From the NCBI GenBank assembly GCA_963708625.1, contig CAVPSV010000004.1, forward strand, positions 1,364,001 through 1,428,000: a stretch of 64,000 nt of DNA, read 5' to 3'. Origin of the DNA: DASXIF01 sp036498145 (GTDB taxonomy: Bacteria > Actinomycetota > Actinomycetes > Mycobacteriales > Jatrophihabitantaceae). Each line of letters begins with the position of its first letter. Position 1 is the first letter of the stretch. Position numbers and translations under genes: made by a program. A model generated the notes under the pieces. That model was not told the origin of the DNA. It searched no databases and saw only the letters and a list, made by a program, of their open reading frames with translations. Of this stretch, positions 34,355-44,856 are shown piece after piece.

Positions 34355-35548
34355 ATGACGTCGGTCCAGCTCACGCCCGAAGAACGCGACTCCGACCTCA
34401 CGCTGGAGCGGCTCAAGCAGCTCGTCGGGCTGGTGGACTATGACGCGGCAACCGACCCGTTCCCCGTCACGGCCATGGACGCGGTCGTATTCGTGTCCGG
34501 CAACGCCACCCAGAGCGCGCTGTACTACCAGCACGTGTTCGGGATGACGCTGGTCGCCTACTCCGGCCCGGAGACCGGTAACCGCGACCACAAGGCGTTC
34601 GTGTTGCGCTCCGGCTCCGCGCGATTCGTGCTGATCGGCGCGGTACTGCCGGACAGCGAGTACGCCGAACACCACCGGCGCCACGGCGACGGCGTGGTGG
34701 ACCTCCCGCTGGAGGTGCCCGACGTGGACAAGTGCCTCGCGCATGCCCGGGCGCAAGGGGCGACGATCCTCGACGAGCCGCACGACGTTTCCGACGAGCA
34801 CGGCACCGTCCGGCTGGCGGCGATCGCTGCCTACGGCCAGACCCGGCACACCCTGATCGACCGCTCCCGGTACACCGGTGTCTACCTGCCCGGCTATGTC
34901 GAGCAGAACTCCGCCGTCGGTGCGCCGCCACGGCGGCTGTTCCAGGCCGTCGATCACTGCGTCGGCAACGTCGAGCTCGGGCACATGGACGAGTGGGTGC
35001 AGTTCTACAACCGGGTGATGGGCTTCGTGAACATGGCGGAGTTCGTCGGTGACGACATCGCCACCGAATACTCCGCACTGATGTCGAAGGTGGTCGCCAA
35101 CGGCAACCACCGCGTCAAGTTCCCGCTCAACGAACCCGCCGTCGGCAAGCGGAAGTCGCAGATCGACGAGTACCTGGAGTTCTACCGCGGACCCGGCGTG
35201 CAGCACATCGCGCTGGCCACCAACGACATCCTCGCGACCGCTGATGAGATGCGCGAGCGTGGCGTCGAGTTCCTGGACGCGCCGGACTCCTACTACGACG
35301 ACCCGGACCTTCGGGAGCGGATCGGGCAGGTGCGCGTGCCGATCGGCGAGCTGAAACGCCGCGGCATCCTGGTGGATCGCGACGAGGACGGCTACCTGCT
35401 GCAGATCTTCACCAAGCCGGTGGGGGACCGGCCGACGGTGTTCTTCGAGCTGATCGAACGGCATGGCTCGCTCGGCTTCGGCAAGGGCAATTTCAAGGCA
35501 TTGTTCGAGGCGATCGAGCGCGAGCAGGACCGGCGGGGAAACCTGTAG
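34355..35548 (+). CDS. hpd: 4-hydroxyphenylpyruvate dioxygenase
   Basis: Converts 4-hydroxyphenylpyruvate to homogentisate with Fe(II) and O2, in tyrosine degradation. The 397-residue product has two vicinal-oxygen-chelate domains. The iron ligands are His in AVDHCVGNV, His in GPGVQHIALATNDI and Glu in PTVFFELIERHG. The C-terminal GKGNFKALFEAIEREQ helix that gates the active site is complete. ATG 34355 is the best placed start. The aminotransferase that follows by 64 bases could supply its substrate from tyrosine. No homogentisate dioxygenase gene is in the window. Confidence 0.96.
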   Translation: MTSVQLTPEERDSDLTLERLKQLVGLVDYDAATDPFPVTAMDAVVFVSGNATQSALYYQHVFGMTLVAYSGPETGNRDHKAFVLRSGSARFVLIGAVLPDSEYAEHHRRHGDGVVDLPLEVPDVDKCLAHARAQGATILDEPHDVSDEHGTVRLAAIAAYGQTRHTLIDRSRYTGVYLPGYVEQNSAVGAPPRRLFQAVDHCVGNVELGHMDEWVQFYNRVMGFVNMAEFVGDDIATEYSALMSKVVANGNHRVKFPLNEPAVGKRKSQIDEYLEFYRGPGVQHIALATNDILATADEMRERGVEFLDAPDSYYDDPDLRERIGQVRVPIGELKRRGILVDRDEDGYLLQIFTKPVGDRPTVFFELIERHGSLGFGKGNFKALFEAIEREQDRRGNL

Positions 35549-35612
35549 CGGTGTCGCCGCGCCTGCCCCAACGGCGGCAGAAACCGCGGCGGTTGCGCTG
35601 TAAGGTCGCCGC

Positions 35613-36686
35613 GTGACGCCTCGGTTGCGACCGGTCCTGCAGACCCTGCCGGCCTACGTTCCCGGCCGCACGGTGCCCGGTGCGATCAAGCTGGCGAGCA
35701 ACGAGACGGCCTACCCGCCGTTGCCCGCGGTGCTGGCTCGGATCGCTGAGGCCGCCGCGGACGTCAACCGGTATCCGGACAACGACGCCAAGGAGCTGAC
35801 CGAGGCGCTTGCGCGCCGCTACGGCGTGAGCCCGGACCGGGTCGCGGTGGGCTGTGGCTCGGTGTCGCTGTGCACCCAACTGGTGCAGGCGGTTGCCGAC
35901 GCGGGCGACGAAGTGATGTACGCGTGGCGATCGTTCGAGGCGTACCCGATCATCAGCGCGGTCAGCGGCGCGACGTCGGTGCAGGTGCCACTGCGCGACT
36001 ACACACACGACCTCGGCGCGATGATCGCCGCAATCACCGACCGCACCCGGCTGATCTTCGTCTGCAACCCGAACAACCCCACCGGAACCGCGGTCGGTCG
36101 CGACGAACTGGTCCGGTTCCTGCACGCCGTGCCGGACGACGTCGTGGTGGCGCTGGACGAGGCGTATCGCGAGTTCGTCCGTGACCGGGACGTCCCCGAC
36201 GGCATGACCCTGTTCGCCGAGCATCCGAACGTGGTCGTGCTGCGCACCTTCTCCAAGGCGTACGGCCTGGCCGGCCTGCGGGTCGGCTACGCCGTTGCCG
36301 GCGATCCGAGCATCACCGCCGCGCTGCACCAGACCCAGGTGCCGTTCGCCGTGTCCTCGATCGCGCAGCGCGCGGCGCTGGCATCACTCGAACCGGAGGC
36401 CGAGGCCCAGCTCGAGGTGCGGGTGGAGCAGATCGTCACCGAACGTGCCGGTGTGATCGCGCAGTTGCGCGCGCTGGGCTACCCGGTGCCGCCGAGTGAG
36501 GCGAACTTCGTCTGGTTGCCGCTGGGTGAGCAGACGACGGCGTGGGCGGCGGCCTGCGAGCAGCAGGGGGTCATCGTGCGCGCGTTCGCCGGGCACGGGG
36601 CTCGGGTGACGATCGGCGCACCGGCGGAGAACGAACGCTTCCTCACCGTCGCGCAGGCAGTTGCCGAGGCGGCCGGGCCGTTGTGA
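35613..36686 (+). CDS. Class I/II aminotransferase, HisC/aromatic (Pat) type
   Basis: A 357-residue PLP aminotransferase of the histidinol-phosphate family. It has KLASNETAYPP near the start, NPNNPTGT, DEAYREF, and the PLP Lys in RTFSKAYGLAGLRVGY. HisC and the aromatic aminotransferase Pat share these motifs. The neighbours hpd and pheA favour the aromatic role (phenylpyruvate/hydroxyphenylpyruvate to Phe/Tyr), with no his gene nearby. GTG 35613 begins TPRLRPVLQTLPAYVPG as in this subgroup. Its stop is two bases from that of the convergent DUF4349 gene. Confidence 0.92.
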   Translation: MTPRLRPVLQTLPAYVPGRTVPGAIKLASNETAYPPLPAVLARIAEAAADVNRYPDNDAKELTEALARRYGVSPDRVAVGCGSVSLCTQLVQAVADAGDEVMYAWRSFEAYPIISAVSGATSVQVPLRDYTHDLGAMIAAITDRTRLIFVCNPNNPTGTAVGRDELVRFLHAVPDDVVVALDEAYREFVRDRDVPDGMTLFAEHPNVVVLRTFSKAYGLAGLRVGYAVAGDPSITAALHQTQVPFAVSSIAQRAALASLEPEAEAQLEVRVEQIVTERAGVIAQLRALGYPVPPSEANFVWLPLGEQTTAWAAACEQQGVIVRAFAGHGARVTIGAPAENERFLTVAQAVAEAAGPL

Positions 36687-36688
36687 GT

Positions 36689-37756
36689 TCAGTTGCTCGG
36701 GCTTGCTCCCGCCGCCGGTGTGCGAACCCGGCGACGGCGGCGGGCGATCCCCCGAGCAACCAGGGCGGCAACGCCCACCAGCACCACCACGGCGGCGAAC
36801 GGCAATGCGGCGCCGAGCCCGGCGAAGAATCCTTGCGCGGCGCGCACGAATGCCCGCCAGCCGGCCCCGCGCCGGCGGCGAAGCCCGCTGCGTGGTGGGT
36901 GTGCTTGGCCGCGGCCGGCGAGGCGGTGCGCAGGTTCAACGTGACAGTCGCCAGCGCCACCTGTTCGGCGAGCACTCGTTGCCGAGCCTGCAGCGACTCC
37001 AGGTCCGACTCGCGCTGGGCAAGCTGGGTCTCGATGTCGATGACGTCGGAGACCTTCACCGCCCGCGCGTACAGCACGCGCAAGGCGGCGATCGTTTCTT
37101 GCGCGCTGCGAACCCGCGAATCCACGTCGGCGACCTCGGTGCTGACGTTGTCGGTGCTGAGGTTGCGGTTGTCCTCATGCCCGAGCCGGGACAGCTCGCC
37201 CAGTACCCGGCTCAGTGCCGTCGGCGGCACCCGGAGCGTGATGGTCGCGGTCGGCGGGCTGGTGGGGGTGCCGGAATTGCGCTGGTCGCCGTCGATCGTT
37301 CCGCCGGCGCCCGTCGCGATCGCGTCGGCACGGTCGGCCTGGGCCTGGCACGTCCTGGACGGTCACCGTCAGCTGGACGGTCTTGATGAGTGACGCGCCG
37401 GGCAACGCGTCGGTGGGTGTGCTGGTACTGGCCGACGCGCCGCTGGTAACCGCCGCAGCTGCGGGTGCCCGCTCGACCGAGGAGCCGTCCGAGTCGCCGT
37501 CAGCGGTGCCCCCGGCGGCGGCGCTGGCGGCGGCCGAGGCGCCCGAACCGTCTGCCGCAGGTCCGAGCGCCGCGATCGCCGGCGCGCTGGCCGCGCCGGC
37601 CGCGCCGAGGGCGGACTGCGACCCGGCCTGGGTCGAGGCGGCGTGGGTCGAGGCGGAGCAACCGGCGATGACCACCCCCGCGACCACCCCCGCGACCACC
37701 CCCGCGACCGCGGCAACCGCCGATAGCACTGCGCGCCTGCATCGCCATTGCCTCAT
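36689..37756 (-). CDS. DUF4349 lipoprotein/membrane protein (two frameshifts)
   Basis: About 355 residues. The N-terminus MRQWRCRRAVLSAV leads to a lipobox-like IAGCSAS, then an Ala/Ser-rich linker. The DUF4349 domain starts SLIKTVQLTVTVQDVP. One extra C near 37345 shifts the frame to ADRADAIATGAGGTI, then a coiled-coil with VADVDSRVRSAQETIAALR and QLAQRESDLESLQARQRVL. A second shift near 36865 gives the C-terminal transmembrane helix LPFAAVVVLVGVAALVA and a basic tail ending PSN. The protein is anchored at both ends. Function is unknown in the family. GAGGAGG precedes ATG 37756. Confidence 0.82.
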
Positions 37757-37951
37757 CGGTGCCTCCTCGGCCAACTCCGTGCGCACGCACGCATCCGACT
37801 CACAGACGAGGCGCCGCCACCCGGACGTTCTCGGCCAAGGTCGCAATCCCGCAACGATCCGGGCTGTTGCCGAACCGTGGCTACGCCCGCGGGAGTGCAA
37901 GGATGGACAGGAAGCATCGTTGGGGGGCTCGCACACCGAGGTGACCACCGC

Positions 37952-40900
37952 ATGACCGACACCCGTCCGGGTATCGACGCGACCGCTCCACCCATCGACG
38001 CACCGCCGGCGGACGCACCGCCGTCCGAGACCCCGCCGCCTGAGATCCCGCCGATCGACCCGGATGCCTTCGCCCGGCGCTTCCTCGCGCACGCGGCAAG
38101 CCAGCTGCCCGGCCGGTCCGAGGCCGCCCTCAATGGCCTGGCGGAGCAGAGCCTGGTCTTCGGGGCAGTCCGCGAGCCGGCTCGGACGCTGTTGCGCGTC
38201 CACGCAGTGGGCGATGACATCACTGCGATCGACGTCGTCACCGACGACGCCCCGTATCTCGTCGACTCGCTTCGTGCCGAGCTGGATCGCACCGGCCATC
38301 ACGTCGACCGGATACTTCACCCGCAACTGGTGGTCTCGCGCGACGCGCACGGACGGCTCACCGAACTCGTGGACATCGATGACAGCGCCGATGTGCCCCC
38401 CGGGGCCCTCGTCGAAGCGTGGATGCACGTCGAGATCGACGCCATCGCGCCGCCCGAAGCCGAGGAGCTGATGACGGCCCTGCGCGGGGTCTTCGAGGAC
38501 GTGCACCACGCGGTGCAGGACGCGCCACAGATGTACGAGCTGATCCGCACCCTCGCCGCTGATCTCGCCGCGGAGCCGGGCGAGTTCGACCGCGAGACCA
38601 GCGAAGAGGCCGGCGAACTGCTGCGCTGGCTTGCCGACGGCAACTACATGATCCTCGGCCACGCCGCGTATTCGGCCAACGAGCTGGCCAGCCCGACCGC
38701 CCGCACCCAGGGCAGCGACGTCAAGGGTGTGCTGCGTGGTGCGGCACGCATCTCGCCGCTGGAGCTGCTGCCCGCATTCCGCAGTGGCGCACCGCTGGTC
38801 ATCTTCAAGTCGCCGCTGATCTCCACCGTGCGCAGGTCGGTGCGCTACGACTGCGTCACCGTCGTCACCCGGGCACGGGAAACCGGCGCGCAGATGGTGC
38901 ACGTATTCCTGGGCCTGATCACCAGTGCCGAGGACGGGACGGTCGCCCGGGTGCCGGTGGTCCGGCGCCGTATCGCCGAGATCCTGCTCCGCTCCGGCGT
39001 TCGTGCAGACAGCCACACCGGTCGGCAGCTGCTGGCAGCGTTGCGCACCCTGCCGCGCGACGAGCTGCTCGAGGCGCCCACGCCCGATCTGCTCCGCCTG
39101 GTCCAGCTGGTCGTCGACCGCGCCGAGCACGGCACCGTCGGCGTCTTCGCCCGCATCCACCTCAACCGCGACTTCGTCAGCGTGCTGGTGTACTTCCGGG
39201 CGGACCGTTTCGGGCCGGAGACCAGGCGGCGGGTCACCGCCGTCATCGAGCAGCACTGGCCCGGCGAGATCATCGGCCGGGACGACCGCATGGTGGAACT
39301 CGGGCTGGCGCGAATGCAATTCCTCGTCGCGCTGCGGCCCGGCATGCCGCCGCCGTCGCCGGAGCGCCGCGCGGTCGAGGCGCAGGTCGCCCGGGTCACT
39401 CGCCGCTGGAGCGACGAGCTGGCCGAACTGCTCGTCGCGGCGGTGGGGGTGGACGAGGCCGACCGGCTGCGCCGTCGCTACGCGCAGGCCCTGCCCGAGG
39501 CATACAAGGAGGACGTCTCCGCGGCTGAGGCAGTGGCTGATCTGATCCGTCTCGATTCGCTGCCGGAACAGGACGGCCTGGCTTTCGGCATGTACACGCC
39601 GGCTGCCGACGACGAGGCCGACCGGCGCCTGAAGGTGTTCCGGACCGGGCAATCGGTGTCGCTCGCCCGCGCGCTGCCGATCTTCACGCAGATGGGCATC
39701 GAAGTACTGGACGAGCGTCCGTACGAGATCGAACATCGCGGCGGACGGCGAGACCTGGATCTACGACTTCGGCCTGCGACTGCCGCACGGCGTCGAGTTC
39801 GACGACGAGCGCGAGGCGCACGTGGTGGACGCGCTGCGCTTGCTCTGGCGCGATGAGATCGAACGTGACGGCTTCAACGAGCTGGTCGTGCGCACGCCGA
39901 TGACCTGGTGGCAGGCCAACATCCTGCGTGCGTATGCCAAGTTCCTGCGACAGGCCGGCACCACATTCAGCCAGGGCTACATCGAGCAGGCGCTCGTCGA
40001 CAACACCGACATCGCGGTCACGCTGGTGGAGCTGTTCGAAGCGCGGTTCGATCCGGCACGCGCCGATGAGCCGCCGATGAACGCAGACGGTGTGGCCTAC
40101 GTCGATGCGATCGAGGCGCAGCTGGCGGCCGTGGCGAGCCTGGACCAGGACCGCATCCTGCGCTCGCTGCTCGCGCTGGTGTCGGCGACGCTGCGCACCA
40201 ACGCGTATCGCACCGACGCCGAGGGACGGCGACGCAGCGCGCTGGCGATCAAGCTGGACCCGCGACTGATCCCGGATTTGCCGCAGCCCCGGCCGCGGTT
40301 CGAGATCTGGGTCTACTCCCCGCGGGTGGAGGGCGTGCACCTGCGCTTCGGCCCAGTGGCTCGCGGGGGGCTGCGCTGGTCTGACCGGCGCGAGGACTTC
40401 CGCACCGAGATCCTCGGCCTGGTCAAGGCACAGATGGTCAAGAACGCGGTCATCGTGCCGACCGGTGCCAAGGGCGGGTTCGTGGTGAAGCGCTCGCCCA
40501 CCGACGACCGCGATGCGTGGCTCACCGCCGGGCTGGCGTGCTACCGAACGTTCATCTCGTGCCTGCTGGACCTCACCGACAACTACGTCACCGATGCCGA
40601 CGGCAAGCGGATCGTGGTGCCGCCACCGCAGACGCGCCGTTACGACGCGGACGACACGTATCTGGTCGTGGCCGCGGACAAGGGCACGGCGACGTTCAGC
40701 GACATCGCCAACGGCATTGCGCGCGAGTACGGGTTCTGGCTCGGTGACGCGTTCGCATCGGGCGGCTCGAACGGCTATGACCACAAGGCGATGGGCATCA
40801 CCGCGCGCGGCGCGTGGGAGTCGGTGAAGTACCACTTCCGCGAGCTGGGCGTGGACACGCAGACACAGGACTTCACCGTCGTCGGCATCGGCGACATGTC

Positions 40901-42774
40901 CGGCGACGTGTTCGGCAACGGCATGCTGCTCTCCGAGCACATTCGCCTGATCGCCGCGTTCGACCATCGGCATGTCTTCCTCGATCCGGACCCGATCGCA
41001 GCGACGTCGTTCGCCGAGCGAAAGCGCGTGTTCGCGCTGCCCCGCTCGTCCTGGGCCGACTACGACACCTCCCTGATCTCAGCCGGTGGCGGCGTCTACT
41101 CACGGTCGAAGAAGGCGATACCGATTTCTGCCCAGGTCGCGCACGCCCTCGGCATCGAGGCCCGGGCGACGACGATGACCCCGAACGAGCTGATCCACGC
41201 CATCCTGCTGGCGCCGGTCGACCTGCTGTGGAACGGCGGCATCGGTACCTACGTGAAGGCATCGACCGAGACCCAGGCCGCGGCCGGCGACAAGGCGAAC
41301 GACGCCGTCCGGGTGAACGGTGCGGAACTGCGCGCCCTCGTCGTCGGCGAGGGCGGCAATCTCGGTCTCACCCAGCTAGGCCGGATCGAGTACGCACGGC
41401 AGGGCGGTCGCATCAACACCGACGCGATCGACAACTCGGCCGGAGTGGACACGTCCGACCACGAGGTGAACCTGAAGATTCTGGTGGACCGAGCGGTCGC
41501 ATCGGGAGAGATCACCTTCGCGGACCGGTGCGAGTTGCTGGCCGTCGCCACCGACGACGTGGCCACCCACGTGCTGCGCGACAACTACGAGCAGAACGTG
41601 CTGCTCGGGATGGCGCGCAAGCTCAATCCCGCGCTGGTCAGCGTGCATCAACGATTCATGTGGCAGCTCGAACGGGCCGGCGAGCTTGATCGCGCATTGG
41701 AGTTCCTGCCGTCGGACAAGGAGACTCGCCCAGCGCGAGCAGGAGGGAGTCGGGCTGTCCTCGCCGGAGAATGCGGTGCTGGTCGCGTACTCCAAGATCA
41801 CGCTGAAGCAGCAGGTCGAGGCGTCCAGCCTGCCGGACGAACCGTGGTACGAGCGCGCGCTCAGCAGCTACTTCCCACCGATGATCGCGAATCGGTTCGC
41901 CGCGGAGCTGGTGCATCATCCGTTGCACCGCGAAATCATCACCGACGTCGTGGTGAACGACATGATCAACCGCAGCGGGACGACCTTCGTGCATCGCGCG
42001 GTCGAGGAGACCGGCGTCGAGGTCGCGCAGATCACCCGCGCCTACTCGATCGTGCGCGAGGTGTTCGACCTGCCCCGGTTGTGGCGCGACATCGAGGCGC
42101 TCGACAACGTCGTGTCCACCGACGCGCAGCACGACGCTTATCAAGAGATCCGCCGCCTGATCGACCGGGCGGTGCGCTGGCTGGTGGACGTTCGCTTCCC
42201 GATCACCGACGTGGCCGCCGAGGTGGATCGTTTCGCGCCGAGCTTGCGCGAACTGGGCCCACGGGTGACGTCGCTGTTGCGCGGAGCGGAGCTGGACAAC
42301 TTCAACGCGGAATTGGAGCGGCTGTCCGGCCTCGGCCTGCCGCACGACCTCGCGCTGCGGTTGGTGGAACTGCTGCCGGCGTTCCAGTTGCTGGACGTGG
42401 TGGAGATCGCGAACGCGAGTGACCACTCCTCATCGGAGATCGCCGATCTGCACTTCGCCCTGTCCGCGGCGTTCAGTGTCGACGATCTGCTCACAGCCAT
42501 CACGAAGCTGCCGCGTGACGACCGCTGGGCGGTGCTGGCCCGGGCTGCCGTCCGCCATGACGTGTACGCCGCCCTGTCCGCGATCACCTCGGCAGTGCTA
42601 CGTAGCACCGACGATTCGATGACCGGCGAGGAGCGGATGGCTGCGTGGATGGCGGCAAACGCCGAGCGGGTGGATCGCGCGCGGCACACCGTGGATGAGG
42701 CGCTGGCCCGGGAGGTCGTCGATCTGGCGACGCTGTCGGTGGCGCTGCGAGTGATGCGCGGCCTGCCTGGTTGA
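37952..42774 (+). CDS. gdh: Large NAD-dependent glutamate dehydrogenase (two frameshifts)
   Basis: The 180-kDa class interconverts glutamate and 2-oxoglutarate with NAD. The reconstructed product of about 1607 residues matches mycobacterial Gdh (Rv2476c). The N-terminal half holds ACT-like regulatory regions. The catalytic core has RGGLRWSDRREDFRTEILGL, then KNAVIVPTGAKGGFV with the catalytic Lys, and the Rossmann region VVGIGDMSGDVFGNGMLLS. Single extra bases near 39740 (G) and 41725 (C) break the frame; both sides continue perfectly. ATG 37952 is chosen as the first start after the divergent lipoprotein promoter. It is divergent from the DUF4349 gene and convergent with glpQ. Confidence 0.95.
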
Positions 42775-42791
42775 GCGCTGCGCGGCTCGGA

Positions 42792-43721
42792 CTACCTGCC
42801 GCGCTCGACGGTGTCCAGGCGCCGGTCGATTTCCTGGATCACTTCGCGGGGCCGGTCGGTGATCACCGTGTCGACACCGAGATCCAGCACGAACTCCACG
42901 TCCCGCGGGCGGTCGACCGTCCACACGTACACCGGGTAGCCACGGGCGTGTGCCTTCGCGACGAACTCCGGCTCCGCGCGCAAGACGTGCAGGCCAGGCC
43001 CGGCCACTGCGACGCCGACGGGCAGGAACCCGTCCCGGCGCACCGGCAGCAGTCGATCCAGCAGTAACACCGTCGGGATCCGCGGTGCCTGCAGCTTGAC
43101 GCGACGCAGCGCGATCGGGGCGAAGCTCATCACCGTGACCGGATTGTCCCGGTCGGCCGGCAGGCGCACGCTGGGCTGGTCGGGAGGATCACCGGCCCAG
43201 CCGAAGCGCCCCAGCATCTCCACCAGCTCCTTCTCGACGAGCCCGCCGTAGCGCGTCGGGTGCTTCGTCTCGATGAGCAGCCGCAAGTCCCGGCCGCCGG
43301 CTCGATGATCCGCGACCAGTCCGAGCAACATCTCGAGCGTGAGCACGCCCCCACCGCTGTCGACGCGGTCCGGCGCGACACCGGCCAGGTAGGGCGAGTC
43401 GTTGAGCAGCTGATCGGCAGAGCCGGGCAGGTCGCCGCGCCACGATGCGAAGTCCAGCGCGGCGAGTCCGGGCAGGTCGAGTTCGCTGACCACCCCGTGC
43501 CCGTCCGAGGTGCGGTTCACGGTGCGGTCGTGCACGCAGACGAGGTGCCCGTCGCGGGTGAGCCGGACATCGCACTCCAGTGCGTCCGCGCCCGAGGAGA
43601 TGGCGGCGACGTAGGCCGCCAGGGTGTGTTCCGGGGCGTCGGAGGAGGCGCCGCGATGCGCGACGACACCAGGTCGTTGCGCTGGCTCGATCGCCGGACG
43701 GCGTGAGCGCGGCCTCACCAC
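42792..43721 (-). CDS. glpQ: Glycerophosphodiester phosphodiesterase
   Basis: Hydrolyses glycerophosphodiesters from phospholipid turnover to glycerol 3-phosphate and alcohol. The 309-residue TIM barrel has VAHRGASSDAPEHTLAAY (first catalytic His and Arg), DALECDVRLTRDGHLVCVHD (metal Glu/Asp and second His), LLIETKHPTRYGG and the final VDTVITDRPR. No signal peptide is present, so it is the cytoplasmic type, like mycobacterial GlpQ1 (Rv3842c). The start at 43721 leaves a basic 15-residue leader. Confidence 0.94.
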   Translation of the reverse strand: MVRPRSRRPAIEPAQRPGVVAHRGASSDAPEHTLAAYVAAISSGADALECDVRLTRDGHLVCVHDRTVNRTSDGHGVVSELDLPGLAALDFASWRGDLPGSADQLLNDSPYLAGVAPDRVDSGGGVLTLEMLLGLVADHRAGGRDLRLLIETKHPTRYGGLVEKELVEMLGRFGWAGDPPDQPSVRLPADRDNPVTVMSFAPIALRRVKLQAPRIPTVLLLDRLLPVRRDGFLPVGVAVAGPGLHVLRAEPEFVAKAHARGYPVYVWTVDRPRDVEFVLDLGVDTVITDRPREVIQEIDRRLDTVERGR

Positions 43722-43874
43722 TGCATTGTTCCGCGGATGACGGGCGTTCGGCAGTCGAACCCGATGGTAATCACGCGTGTTCTCTCAGTACCGGACAAAT
43801 CGCCATCGCCGTGTCACCAGCGCGTCACCGCGGTGTCATCGGGCCCGACGGCTGCACCGGGCAGGCGCAGCCTG

Positions 43875-44747
43875 CTATTTGAGCAGTTTCGACAGGCGCC
43901 GGTCCGCGAGTTCGCGGCCTTCGGTCTGGCAGGTCGGGCAGTACTGGAACGAGCGGTCGGCGAAGGAGACTTCGCGGACCGTGTCGCCGCAGACGGGGCA
44001 CGGCAGTCCGGTGCGGCCGTGCACCTGCAGCCCACTGCGTTTCTCGCCCTTGAGGGTTGCCGCCTTCTGTCCGACCGAGCGCGCGACGGCATCGGTGAGT
44101 ACGGATCGGATCGCGTGGTGCAGCGCGCTGACCTCGGCAGGCGTCAGCTTCGCCGCCAGCTTGAACGGGGACAGCCGCGCGGCGTGCAGGATCTCGTCCG
44201 AATAGGCGTTGCCGATGCCGGCGAGCACCGTCTGGTCGGTGAGCACCCCCTTGATCTGAGACCGATGCCCGGCGAGCAATTCACCGAGCTCGTCGGCGCT
44301 GACGGTCAGCGGGTCCGGGCCGAGACGGGCGATCCCGGGCACCTGGATCGGATCGCGCACCAGGTACACCGCGAGCCGCTTCTGCGTGCCGGCCTCGGTC
44401 AGGTCGAAGCCGCTCACCGGTCCACCCGCGAACTCCGGCGCCAGGTGCAGGCGGAATGCGAGAGGCCCCTTTCCCGGCCGTGGCGGCGCGGGCGGCAGGT
44501 TGTCGCGCCATTGCAACCAGCCGCCCCGGGCCAGATGGGTCACGAGGTGCAGGCCGGAGATGTCCAGGTCGAGAAATTTGCCGTGTCTGCCCACATTGGT
44601 GACTTCGGCGCCGCCGAGCGCGGACATCGGCGGGTCGAAGGTCTTGACCGCGCTGAACGCGGCCACGTCCGTGCGCGCGACGGTTCGCCCCACCGCGCGC
44701 TCGCGCAGGAACGCAGCGAGCGCCTCGACTTCCGGCAGTTCGGGCAC
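43875..44747 (-). CDS. Fpg/Nei family DNA glycosylase
   Basis: A bifunctional glycosylase/AP lyase for oxidised bases. The 290-residue product begins PELPEVEALAAFLRERAVG: Pro1 after Met removal is the nucleophile and Glu2/Glu5 are conserved. The helix-two-turn-helix region includes GIGNAYSDEILHAARLSP, with the catalytic Lys region before it. A zinc finger CPVCGDTVREVSF...YCPTC closes the protein. The N-terminal and C-terminal details fit the actinobacterial Nei2/Fpg2 group better than classical MutM. ATG 44747 lies 109 bases from the divergent DUF4157 gene. Confidence 0.92.
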   Translation of the reverse strand: MPELPEVEALAAFLRERAVGRTVARTDVAAFSAVKTFDPPMSALGGAEVTNVGRHGKFLDLDISGLHLVTHLARGGWLQWRDNLPPAPPRPGKGPLAFRLHLAPEFAGGPVSGFDLTEAGTQKRLAVYLVRDPIQVPGIARLGPDPLTVSADELGELLAGHRSQIKGVLTDQTVLAGIGNAYSDEILHAARLSPFKLAAKLTPAEVSALHHAIRSVLTDAVARSVGQKAATLKGEKRSGLQVHGRTGLPCPVCGDTVREVSFADRSFQYCPTCQTEGRELADRRLSKLLK

Positions 44748-44856
44748 CGTTTCAGCCTACTTTGATCAATCGCTGTCCCCGGGCTGTCGGCCCGGTCTAC
44801 GCTTCGTTCACGCGCTCGCAGTTGGCATGCGTGGCGCCTTGGTCCCGGAGCCGCTC

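Noticed and set aside
37175..39736. 853-codon open frame on the minus strand
   Set aside because: It is antisense to the glutamate dehydrogenase N-terminal half, which has clear homology; its only real part is the DUF4349 N-terminus. High GC opens antisense frames.
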